A stretch of DNA of 64,000 nucleotides. It comes from Clostridiaceae bacterium. Its GTDB lineage: Bacteria > Bacillota > Clostridia > Oscillospirales > Acutalibacteraceae. The stretch lies in contig JAEERC010000045.1 in the NCBI GenBank assembly GCA_016285645.1, forward strand, positions 1 through 64,000, read 5' to 3'. How positions within the stretch are numbered: the stretch's first letter is position 1; each line of letters begins with the position of its first letter. The translations under genes and the position numbers were made by a program. Below are positions 54,452-62,176 of this stretch, piece by piece. Below the pieces are notes generated by a model, which saw only the letters and a list, made by a program, of their open reading frames with translations, was not told the origin of the DNA and did not search any database.

Positions 54452-55071
54452 GCATAAACCTCCTCAATCTTGCTGATGGCATCCTTGAGGACCACGACTG
54501 TGTCGCAGTTGAGGATATCATAAACGTTAAGAGTTGAAACAAGAGTGGTCTTTACACCTGCGATATTGCGCGCGCTTCTGTAGATAACATCGTTCTTTTC
54601 GGGAAGTACGATAAGCACTTTTTTGCCGATGTTGAGCGCCTTGACCATATCCGCAACGGTCTTTGTTTTGATTTCGTCAAGCTTGAGCTCGTTGAGAACG
54701 ATCATTTCGTCGTCCGCGAGTTTAGCCGAGAAAGCGGATTTCATAGCGAGGCGTCTTACCTTCTTGTTTACGGATTTGACATAGTCGCGGGGCTTGGGGC
54801 CGTGAGCGATGCCGCCGTGATACCACTGGGGCGCTCTTGTTGAGCCCTGTCTTGCGCGGCCTGTGCCCTTCTGTCTCCAGGGCTTCTTGCCGCCGCCGCT
54901 GACTTCGGAACGCGTAAGGGTAGATTGTGTGCCCTGGCGCTGATTCGCAAGATAACTTACCACGCAGAGATGCATCGCGGGGATATTGGGTGTAACACCG
55001 AATATGTTTTCCGAAACTTCCATTGTGTCAAGTTTCTTACCTGTCATGTCATATACTGATACGTTAGGCAT
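54448..55071 (-). CDS. rplD: 50S ribosomal protein L4
   Basis: The 207 residues carry the tunnel loop [20 protein letters not shown] and [20 protein letters not shown]. In enterobacteria L4 represses its own S10 operon through a leader; whether it does so here is not known. It follows rplC by 14 bases. Confidence 0.97.
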   Translation of the reverse strand: MPNVSVYDMTGKKLDTMEVSENIFGVTPNIPAMHLCVVSYLANQRQGTQSTLTRSEVSGGGKKPWRQKGTGRARQGSTRAPQWYHGGIAHGPKPRDYVKSVNKKVRRLAMKSAFSAKLADDEMIVLNELKLDEIKTKTVADMVKALNIGKKVLIVLPEKNDVIYRSARNIAGVKTTLVSTLNVYDILNCDTVVVLKDAISKIEEVYA

Positions 55072-55085
55072 TCTCTACTCCTCCT

Positions 55086-55721
55086 TTACGCTTTTTTAAC
55101 AGCATCGCGGATAAGGACTATTCCGCCCTTGGGGCCGGGAACAGCGCCCTTAACGGCGATGAGATTGTTTTCTGCGTCAACCTTGATAACATCAAGATTC
55201 TGGATGGTTACTCTTTCGCAACCGAGATGACCTGCAAGTTTCTTTCCCTTGTACACTCTTGAAGGGTCTGAGCAGGCGCCCAGTGAACCTGCGTGTCTTG
55301 CGACGGGGCCGGTACCGTGGGATTCCTTGAGTCTTGCGAAACCCCATCTTTTGATTGAGCCGGCTGTGCCTTTACCTTTGCTGGTGCCGGTAACGTCTAC
55401 CTTTTCGCCCGAGGCAAAGATGTCCGCCTTGATTGTGTCGCCGAGATTCATTGCCGACATGTCGTCGAGTCTGAACTCTTTAAGTGTTTTCTTGGGAGCG
55501 GTGTCCGCCTTCTTGAAGTGACCTGCAAGGGGCTTGGATACACGCTGAACCTTAATGTCGCCGAAGCCCAGCTGAACAGCTTCGTAGCCGTCGTTCTCAA
55601 CTGTCTTCTTCATTACGACGTTGCAAGGACCTGCTTCGATAACGGTTACGGGAACTGCGTTGCCCTTGTCATCGAAAATCTGGGTCATGCCGAGTTTTTT
55701 GCCGATGATTGCTTTCTGCAT
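55086..55721 (-). CDS. rplC: 50S ribosomal protein L3
   Basis: Large-subunit assembly initiator. The 211 residues begin MQKAIIGKKLGMTQIFDDKG and include GWGFARLKESHG-like FARLKESHGTGPVARHAGSL. It lies 62 bases after rpsJ. Confidence 0.98.
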   Translation of the reverse strand: MQKAIIGKKLGMTQIFDDKGNAVPVTVIEAGPCNVVMKKTVENDGYEAVQLGFGDIKVQRVSKPLAGHFKKADTAPKKTLKEFRLDDMSAMNLGDTIKADIFASGEKVDVTGTSKGKGTAGSIKRWGFARLKESHGTGPVARHAGSLGACSDPSRVYKGKKLAGHLGCERVTIQNLDVIKVDAENNLIAVKGAVPGPKGGIVLIRDAVKKA

Positions 55722-55783
55722 TTAATGCTTTCCTCCTTTAGGTTATTGGTTGGTCTGGCCAACTTGACCTGCTTAACGCAAAA

Positions 55784-56095
55784 TCAAAGTTTAATTTCGA
55801 TTTCTACGCCTGCGGGAAGCTCAAGACCCGTCAGCGCTTCAACTGTTTTGGATGAAGGTCTGATGATGTCGATAAGCCTTTTGTGTGTGCGCTGTTCGAA
55901 CTGCTCGCGGGAGTCCTTGTATTTGTGGACTGCGCGAAGAATGGTGACTACTTCTTTTTCTGTGGGCAGCGGAACGGGTCCCGATACCTGTGCACCTGTT
56001 CTTTTCGCGGTTTCTACGATAGTCTCCGCAGCCTTGTCAACAAGGTTGTGGTCGTAGCCCTTGAGTCTGATTCTGATTTTCCCTTTGACTGCCAT
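55784..56095 (-). CDS. rpsJ: 30S ribosomal protein S10
   Basis: First gene of the ribosomal-protein cluster. The 103 residues start [20 protein letters not shown] and contain [20 protein letters not shown] and [13 protein letters not shown]. Neither tuf nor fusA precedes it, so the cluster starts with its own long leader. Confidence 0.98.
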   Translation of the reverse strand: MAVKGKIRIRLKGYDHNLVDKAAETIVETAKRTGAQVSGPVPLPTEKEVVTILRAVHKYKDSREQFEQRTHKRLIDIIRPSSKTVEALTGLELPAGVEIEIKL

Positions 56096-56409
56096 TTGAA
56101 CGCCTCCTTAAAATTTGGCGGGCTTGCTGAAAATTACTACACTGTGCCGGGTGTTTCATCCACCCCGTTTTTAAAATCCGGAAATCAGCATATTTCCGGG
56201 TGCGGTAATTTTTCTGTACGGTGCCGGCACGCAGTGCTGCCCGGGAACGGCAGACTGCTTACAAGCACAATCGCCCGGTTTAAAATCGGACATACTCCGC
56301 AGAAATTCCCCGTCTCGACGGACGGCCACCTCCTGCATCATCGCATATCATTACGCGGTGCCGGCCCGGGTTAAAAGGGCATAGTTATACCCTTGGGTCG
56401 CACGCGTGC
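56096..56409 (-). promoter_or_regulatory. Long structured leader of the S10-spc-alpha operon
   Basis: The predicted 5' leader is about 314 bases. Near its 3' end GAAAAATTAC (56214-56205) can pair with GTAATTTTC (56137-56129). This closes a three-way junction that holds two hairpins: CCGGAAAT/ATTTCCGG (56199-56178) and GGGTG/CACCC (56165-56149; the loop lies at 56154-56160). Further upstream CTGCC/GGCAG and CCGTC/GACGG stems are possible. The junction ends about 25 bases before the rpsJ Shine-Dalgarno, suitable for autoregulation by a ribosomal protein. The known enterobacterial S10 leader is different; no named family is recognised. Confidence 0.55.
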
Positions 56410-56415
56410 TTATGT

Positions 56416-56444
56416 ATAATATCACAAGGGTTTTCAAAATGCAA
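56416..56444 (-). promoter_or_regulatory. Promoter of the ribosomal-protein cluster
   Basis: On the minus strand TTGCAT (56444-56439) and TATTAT (56421-56416) are 17 bases apart, and the -10 box is extended (TGATATTAT). The next 200 bases upstream are AT-rich with no gene. Confidence 0.65.
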
Positions 56445-56642
56445 GTGTTTTTTTTATTTTTCCGCGATTTTTTTGAAAGCCCGAATTGCCCGAAATAAAA
56501 GGGTTTTCGATTCAAAACGCACCCGCGCGTTTCACGCCGCTTCAAAAGCACATATATATATGGTATAAAATATATAATATATAGTGGTCTTCTCTTCCTT
56601 GTCCGACTATATGTTGATTTTCTTTTCAGGAACATTTTTTGT

Positions 56643-56671
56643 TTGAAATCGGCGTAAATCTGTAGTATAAT
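56643..56671 (+). promoter_or_regulatory. Promoter of the exported alpha/beta hydrolase
   Basis: TTGAAA and TATAAT with a 17-base spacer. The leader downstream can fold into a very AT-rich hairpin bounded by GGCAAAAA and TTTTTGCC (about 56683-56726), just before RBS ggaaggag. Confidence 0.75.
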
Positions 56672-56747
56672 GTCCGCATAGAGGCAAAAATTTTTTTAAA
56701 AAATTTTAAAAATTTTTGTTTTTGCCGTCACGGAAGGAGTTTTTTCA

Positions 56748-58271
56748 ATGAAAAACCGAACCGCAAAAGGTATTATTGCCGTTTTTCTCGCGCTCGTTCT
56801 TCTGGCAGCGCCCGTGCTCGCCTGTATGGCGAACGCCTATGAGGCGACTGTTCCGACAATTGAAATGCGCGGCTTTATGAGTTCGACAATCTACGCCGTG
56901 GAAAACGACCCCGAGAGCGAACAGCTCTGGCCGCCGACCACGGATAAAATCCTCGGACTTGTCAAAAACATTCTGGGCCCGCTCGCGAAGCTCAGCGTAA
57001 ACCGCGACTGGGACGCCTTCGCCTATGTGCTCGCGGGTGAAGTGAACAATATGCTCGGCGACCTTTGGCTCGACAACAACGGCGATTTACCCGACAACAG
57101 CGGCGTTTATATGCCCTACCCCGCCGAGGACGAGGTTGTTAAAGACGGCGAATACGAGTTTGTTTTCGACTGGAGAATAGACCCCTACGAAGCCGCCGCC
57201 GGTCTCAACGATTTTGTTCAGTACATCCTCGAAGCGTCGGGCAGCGACAAGGTAAACATCATCTGCCACAGTTACGCGGGCATTGTCGTGACCTGCTATT
57301 TGGAGGAGTACGGCTGCGACGCGGTCAGGAGCGTGTGCTACAACTCCACCGCCGTTTACGGCGCGGGCTTTACTAAAGATATTATCAGGGGCAAGCTCTT
57401 TGTGGGCGGCGATTCCGCGCTTTCCGGCTCGGGAGCCGAATCGGTCATCGCCTACCTTCTCGGCGCTTTTTCAAACAATCAGTACGCAACAATAATCGAC
57501 ACGGTTATTGATATGGTCTCAAAAGCGGGGCTTATGGATTTCCTGTCGAATTTCCTCAACAAACTGCTTCTCAATTCAAGCGACATCCTTTACAAGGAGA
57601 GCGTCGCTCCCCTGTTCGGTCTCTGGCCCGCAATCTGGGCGATGATTCCCGACGAGGATTTCGAGGAGGGTCTCGACTACATTTTCAACGATGTTCTTGC
57701 CGACACGGGCGAGGATTACTCGGGACTTTTTGAGAAGATTGACCACTACACCGAAAGCGTGCGCGAAAAGCGCGAGGATGTTCTCAACACAATAAACGAC
57801 AACTGCAATTTCTATGTTATATCGCGCTACGGCTACTCCGCCCTGCCGCTGACCACCTCCTGGCACACGATGACGGACGGCGTGCTTGACACCAAGGCGA
57901 CCTCCTTCGGAGCCACGGTTTCCGACTATGATGTAACAGACCTTTTCGAGGTCACAAACGAGTATATCTCGCCCAACGGGCAGATTGACGCGTCAACCTG
58001 TCTCTTCCCCGAGCAAACCTGGTTTATCAGAAGCGCCTCGCACATACAGCACTTCCCCGATATCCAGAAACTGGCAAAAGAACTTGTGTGCTATGACGGT
58101 CAGGCGACGGTTGAAACCTTTGAGCAGTACCCGCGTTTTATGTATTACAGCGCCGCTACGGATTCGCTCATCGCCGACCCGGGCATTTCCGCGCCGATGA
58201 CTTTCATTCAGAAATTCGTTGAGTTCTTCAAGGAATTTTTCGCGCTTATCTTTTCAATTTTCAAGAAATAA
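56748..58271 (+). CDS. Exported alpha/beta-hydrolase (lipase-like) with amphipathic tail
   Basis: The 507-residue protein has a signal peptide (about 1-30). Its probable nucleophile elbow is C173-H-S175-Y-A-G178 within VNIICHSYAGIVVTCYLEEY, a variant of Gly-x-Ser-x-Gly in which Cys replaces the first Gly. The arrangement (DWRIDPYEAAAGLNDFVQYI before it) recalls PGAP1/LCAT-type lipases that act on membrane lipids. Candidates for the catalytic His lie in SHIQHFPDIQKL near the end. The C-terminus FIQKFVEFFKEFFALIFSIF is an amphipathic helix like those of five other proteins here. Substrate unknown. Monocistronic, with its own promoter and terminator. Confidence 0.78.
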   Translation: MKNRTAKGIIAVFLALVLLAAPVLACMANAYEATVPTIEMRGFMSSTIYAVENDPESEQLWPPTTDKILGLVKNILGPLAKLSVNRDWDAFAYVLAGEVNNMLGDLWLDNNGDLPDNSGVYMPYPAEDEVVKDGEYEFVFDWRIDPYEAAAGLNDFVQYILEASGSDKVNIICHSYAGIVVTCYLEEYGCDAVRSVCYNSTAVYGAGFTKDIIRGKLFVGGDSALSGSGAESVIAYLLGAFSNNQYATIIDTVIDMVSKAGLMDFLSNFLNKLLLNSSDILYKESVAPLFGLWPAIWAMIPDEDFEEGLDYIFNDVLADTGEDYSGLFEKIDHYTESVREKREDVLNTINDNCNFYVISRYGYSALPLTTSWHTMTDGVLDTKATSFGATVSDYDVTDLFEVTNEYISPNGQIDASTCLFPEQTWFIRSASHIQHFPDIQKLAKELVCYDGQATVETFEQYPRFMYYSAATDSLIADPGISAPMTFIQKFVEFFKEFFALIFSIFKK

Positions 58272-58287
58272 CAAAGCATAATAAACA

Positions 58288-58320
58288 GAGGAGTCCTCAC
58301 GGACTCCTTTTGTTTTTCTT
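58288..58320 (+). terminator. Terminator of the exported hydrolase gene
   Basis: A GGAGTC-ctcac-GGACTCC stem is followed by TTTTGTTTTTCTTTT. Confidence 0.88.
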
Positions 58321-58352
58321 TTATTTATTATATACAAACATATTATATTAAT

Positions 58353-58419
58353 ATTGTAAAGATTTTACAATAAAACTTCTTTATTTTTCCGGGCTTAAAT
58401 GATATAATATTTTTACAAT
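58353..58419 (+). promoter_or_regulatory. purB promoter with operator-like repeats
   Basis: A perfect palindrome ATTGTAAA-gat-TTTACAAT (58353-58371) is followed by an extended -10 box TGATATAAT (TATAAT at 58403-58408) and then a third copy of the half-site, TTTACAAT (58412-58419). A good -35 box is lacking, which suggests activator or repressor control. It does not resemble the Bacillus PurR box. Confidence 0.5.
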
Positions 58420-58438
58420 TTTTATAAGGAGCGGGAAT

Positions 58439-59872
58439 ATGGCACACGACACCTATCAGAGCCCACTTTGCTCTCGCTATTCAAGCGACGAGATGAAAAA
58501 GATTTTCTCGGACGACACCAAGTTTTCCACCTGGCGCAAGCTCTGGATTGCCCTCGCCAAAAGCGAGAAAGCCCTCGGTCTTGACATCACGGACGAACAG
58601 ATTGCCGAAATGGAGGCGAACATTTACAACATCGATTACGAAGCAGCCGCGAAATATGAGAGCGAGCTTCGCCACGATGTTATGGCGCACATTCACGCCT
58701 TCGGCGACATCTGCCCCAAGGCGATGCCTATTATCCACCTGGGCGCCACCTCCTGCTATGTCGGCGACAACACGGATATAATCCAGATGAGGGCGGCTCT
58801 TCGGTTAATCCGCAAAAAACTCGTAAACTGCATAAGCGCGGTGGCGGATTTTGCCGAAAAATACAAGGATCAGCCGACTCTCGCCTTCACGCATTTTCAG
58901 GCGGCTCAGCCCACAACCGTAGGCAAGCGCGCCACTCTCTGGCTTCAGGATCTCATGCTCGACCTTGAGAGCGTGGAGTTCCGCCTCAACAATTTAAAAC
59001 TGCTCGGCTGCAAGGGCACCACCGGCACGGGCGCGAGCTTTCTCGCCCTGTTTGACGGCGACTATGAAAAGGTAAAAAAACTTGAAATGCTCATAGCCGA
59101 ACAGATGGGGTTTGACTCGGTTTATCCCGTATCCGGTCAGACCTACACCCGCAAGAACGACTTTGATGTTGTCAGCGTGCTTTGCGGAATAGCGCAGAGC
59201 GCCACAAAGTTCTCAAACGACACCCGCCTGCTCTCACACCTCAAGGAATTTGACGAGCCGTTTGAGTCAAAGCAGGTCGGTTCCTCCGCGATGGCTTATA
59301 AACGCAACCCGATGCGCAGCGAAAGAATCGCCTCGCTCTCGCGCTATGTTATAGCCGACATTATCAATCCCGCGATCACAGCGAGCGCGCAGTGGTTTGA
59401 GAGAACCCTCGACGACTCGGCAAACAAGCGTATTTCCGTGCCCGAGGCATTCCTTGCCGTTGACGCCGTGCTGAGCCTTTATATAAATGTCATCACGGGC
59501 GGCACGATTTACCCGAAGGTGTGCGAAAAGCATCTGCTTGAGGAACTGCCCTATATGGCAACCGAAAATATACTTATGCACTGCGTTGCGAAGGGCGGCG
59601 ACCGTCAGGCGCTTCACGAGGCGATAAGAGAGCACTCCGTAGCCGTGACGAAAGAGATCAAATTAAACGGCTCGAACAACGACCTCCTTGACCGCATCCT
59701 TAACGATGAGCGCTTCGGTCTCACGAAGGAGGAACTTGACGAGATAGTTGACCCGCGCAAATTCACGGGCTGCGCTCCCCTGCAGACCGAGGACTACCTC
59801 AACAACTATGTTCGCCCCGCTCTTGAGGAGCGCAAAGAACTTCTGGGATACAACGCTGTTGTAACGGTTTAA
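58439..59872 (+). CDS. purB: Adenylosuccinate lyase
   Basis: Acts twice in purine synthesis: it cleaves SAICAR to AICAR and adenylosuccinate to AMP, releasing fumarate. The 477-residue protein has the fumarate-lyase signature SSAMAYKRNPMRSERIASLS, the catalytic HDVMAHIHAFGDICP region and LGATSCYVGDNTDI. RBS aaggagcgg precedes the ATG. purC follows 31 bases later with no terminator between, so consecutive pathway steps are co-transcribed. Confidence 0.97.
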   Translation: MAHDTYQSPLCSRYSSDEMKKIFSDDTKFSTWRKLWIALAKSEKALGLDITDEQIAEMEANIYNIDYEAAAKYESELRHDVMAHIHAFGDICPKAMPIIHLGATSCYVGDNTDIIQMRAALRLIRKKLVNCISAVADFAEKYKDQPTLAFTHFQAAQPTTVGKRATLWLQDLMLDLESVEFRLNNLKLLGCKGTTGTGASFLALFDGDYEKVKKLEMLIAEQMGFDSVYPVSGQTYTRKNDFDVVSVLCGIAQSATKFSNDTRLLSHLKEFDEPFESKQVGSSAMAYKRNPMRSERIASLSRYVIADIINPAITASAQWFERTLDDSANKRISVPEAFLAVDAVLSLYINVITGGTIYPKVCEKHLLEELPYMATENILMHCVAKGGDRQALHEAIREHSVAVTKEIKLNGSNNDLLDRILNDERFGLTKEELDEIVDPRKFTGCAPLQTEDYLNNYVRPALEERKELLGYNAVVTV

Positions 59873-59903
59873 ATAAAACATCAATATAAAAGGAGAAAAG
59901 ACA

Positions 59904-60620
59904 ATGGAACTTACAAAACAGGCGCAGATGTACGAAGGCAAAGCCAAAAAGGTCTACGCGACCGAGGACGACAACTATGTTATCGTTTCCTATAAGGACG
60001 ACGCCACAGCGCTCGACGGTCTCAAAAAGGGCACAATCTCGGGCAAGGGCGTTATCAACAACAAGATGAGCAATTACCTTATGCAGATTCTCGAAAAAGA
60101 GGGCGTAGCCACCCATTTCGTAAAGGAAATCAACGAGAGAGACACCATAGTCAAAAAGGTTTCCATAGTTCCCCTTGAGGTTATAATCCGCAACATTTCC
60201 GCGGGCCATTTCGCTCAGCGCTACGGCGTTGAGGAGGGCATTGTTTTTGCCGAGCCGACAATTGAGTTCTCCTACAAAAACGACGACCTTCACGACCCGC
60301 TCCTCAACTCCTACCACGCTCTCGCGCTCGGGCTCGCCACAAAAGAGGAAATCGAGCTTATCAAGTCAATGGCGTTCAAGGTAAACGAAGTGCTCAAGGC
60401 GTTCTTCCTCAATATCGGCGTTAAACTTGTTGACTTCAAACTTGAGTTCGGCAAAACAGCCGACGGCACAATCGTTCTCGCCGACGAAATCTCGCCCGAC
60501 ACCTGTCGCTTCTGGGACGCAGAGACAAACGAGAAACTCGACAAGGACCGTTTCCGCCGCGATATGGGCGGTGTTGAAGACGCCTACACCGAAATTTTCG
60601 GCAGAGTTATGAAGGATTGA
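59904..60620 (+). CDS. purC: Phosphoribosylaminoimidazole-succinocarboxamide synthase
   Basis: SAICAR synthetase; joins aspartate to CAIR with ATP, the step just before PurB. The 238-residue protein contains YEGKAKKVYATEDDNYVIVS, LEVIIRNISAGHFAQRYGVE and LADEISPDTCRFWDAETNEK. Length is usual for the bacterial single-domain form. RBS aaggagaaa. A terminator follows directly. Confidence 0.97.
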   Translation: MELTKQAQMYEGKAKKVYATEDDNYVIVSYKDDATALDGLKKGTISGKGVINNKMSNYLMQILEKEGVATHFVKEINERDTIVKKVSIVPLEVIIRNISAGHFAQRYGVEEGIVFAEPTIEFSYKNDDLHDPLLNSYHALALGLATKEEIELIKSMAFKVNEVLKAFFLNIGVKLVDFKLEFGKTADGTIVLADEISPDTCRFWDAETNEKLDKDRFRRDMGGVEDAYTEIFGRVMKD

Positions 60621-60647
60621 GTTCCGAAAAATCGCAAAATGAATCAT

Positions 60648-60681
60648 ACTGCCCGCGATGCCCGCGGGCAGTGTTTTTTTT
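60648..60681 (+). terminator. Terminator of purB-purC
   Basis: ACTGCCCGC-gatgccc-GCGGGCAGT (9-bp stem) is followed by gTTTTTTTT. Confidence 0.93.
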
Positions 60682-60699
60682 AACCAATGTCGGTTTTTC

Positions 60700-60727
60700 T
60701 TGCAAAATAAAAAATCCGTGATATAAT
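60700..60727 (+). promoter_or_regulatory. Promoter of the MATE transporter gene
   Basis: TTGCAA and TATAAT with a 16-base spacer and an extended -10 (TGATATAAT), 33 bases before the GTG start. Confidence 0.65.
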
Positions 60728-60759
60728 CACTTTTGATATTATTTCCCGAGGAGAATAAT

Positions 60760-62124
60760 GTGAGCAGAAAAAGCGAACTTGATATGACCCGCGGTCCGTT
60801 TCTCAGAAAGATACTGATTTTTTCGGTGCCTCTGATGTTTACGGGTCTGCTCCAGCTCGCCTACAACACCGCCGACACGGCGATTGTGGGCAGGTTTGTG
60901 GGCAAGGCGGCTCTTGCCGCGGTCGGTTCGACGGGCTCGCTTATAAACCTCTTTGTCAGCCTTTTCACGGGTATGTCAATGGGCGCGGGAGTTACCGTCG
61001 CGAGGCATATCGGCGAGCGCGACAGCAGAAAGATTCACGAGTGCGTTCACTCGGCAATGCTTCTCGGCGCGCTGTGCGGCGTTATTATCGGCACAGTCGG
61101 TTTTATTCTGTGCCCCCATATTTTAAGACTTATGAATGTGCCGGAGGATGTCATCCCGCTCTCGACACGCTACCTCAAAATCTATTTTCTTTCGGCGCCG
61201 TCAATGCTCATCTACAATTTCGGTTCGGCGATTGTCCGCTCAACGGGCGACACGAAGCGGCCGCTTATAATCCTCGCCGTAAGCGGATTTATAAATGTAA
61301 TGCTCAACATTGTGTTTGTAATCGGCTTTCGAATGGGAGTTGAGGGCGTGGCGATACCCACAGTCATTTCGCAGACGATAAGCGCCGTTGTGATTGTAAT
61401 ATATCTTTGCAGATATGACGGCGACTGCCGCCTGAGCCTTTCAAAACTGCGGTTTTACGGTGCTGAAATAAAGGAGATACTTCGCCTGGGCGTACCGGCG
61501 GGACTTCAGAGCGCGCTGTTTTCGATTTCGAATGTCATAATCCAGTCCAATGTCAATTCCTTCGGCTCGGCGGCTATGGCGGGCATTTCGGCGGGTTCCA
61601 ATTTTGACGGCTATATCTACACCTGCTGTAACGCGGTGGCACAGGCGACAATGACCTTCACCTCTCAGAATGTCGGCGCGAAGACTTATGAAAACATTGG
61701 TAAAATCTACCGTATGTGCATTCTGACCGCCGTTTGCATAGGCAGTGTGCTCAGCACGCTCGGATTCATTTTCAGTTATAAGATAACGGGTCTTTTCTCA
61801 TCCGAGCCCGAGGTAATAGACATAGCGGTCGGGCGGATGCGTTTTATAATGCCGTTCTTCATTTTCTGCCCGCTTCAGGATATAGCGGCAAGCCAGTTAA
61901 GAGGTATGGGCAGGTCGTTCGAGCCGATGATAGTCTCCCTGCTCGGCGCGTGCGGACTGCGGCTTGCCTGGGTGTTCTTTGCTCTGCCCCTCAACCGCAC
62001 ATTGATTTTCCTCTACTGGTCATACCCCCTCTCCTGGGCGGCGACCTTCGCGGTGCAGTTCACGCTCTATTTTATTTACAAAAGAAAACTGTTTGCAAAA
62101 AAAGATAAAATACAAGAAGCATAA
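60760..62124 (+). CDS. MATE-family multidrug/Na+ antiporter
   Basis: Membrane exporter of drugs or cationic compounds. The start is GTG 60760, chosen because RBS gaggag lies 6 bases before it and the product then begins MSRKSELDMTRGPFLRKILI, as is usual for the family. The frame is open further upstream but without an RBS. The 454 residues form about twelve membrane helices in two related halves (VPLMFTGLLQLAYNTADTAI; GVPAGLQSALFSISNVIIQS). Substrate unknown. Monocistronic. Confidence 0.93.
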   Translation: MSRKSELDMTRGPFLRKILIFSVPLMFTGLLQLAYNTADTAIVGRFVGKAALAAVGSTGSLINLFVSLFTGMSMGAGVTVARHIGERDSRKIHECVHSAMLLGALCGVIIGTVGFILCPHILRLMNVPEDVIPLSTRYLKIYFLSAPSMLIYNFGSAIVRSTGDTKRPLIILAVSGFINVMLNIVFVIGFRMGVEGVAIPTVISQTISAVVIVIYLCRYDGDCRLSLSKLRFYGAEIKEILRLGVPAGLQSALFSISNVIIQSNVNSFGSAAMAGISAGSNFDGYIYTCCNAVAQATMTFTSQNVGAKTYENIGKIYRMCILTAVCIGSVLSTLGFIFSYKITGLFSSEPEVIDIAVGRMRFIMPFFIFCPLQDIAASQLRGMGRSFEPMIVSLLGACGLRLAWVFFALPLNRTLIFLYWSYPLSWAATFAVQFTLYFIYKRKLFAKKDKIQEA

Positions 62125-62165
62125 AAATACCTCCCGCGGTTTAAACCGCAGGAGGTATTTTTGTT
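62125..62165. terminator. Terminator between the MATE gene and the cysteine-repeat gene
   Basis: AAATACCTCC-c-GCGGTTTAAACCGC-a-GGAGGTATTT is a long near-perfect hairpin with a T-run on the plus strand and an A/T-rich end for the minus strand. It serves both convergent genes. Confidence 0.9.
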
Positions 62166-62176
62166 ATATGCCTTTA

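Noticed and set aside
56096-56409. Short reading frame starting at an ATG in the S10 leader as a leader peptide
   Set aside because: The codons give no attenuation-type run of one amino acid and the start lies before an RBS-like aggagg rather than after it.
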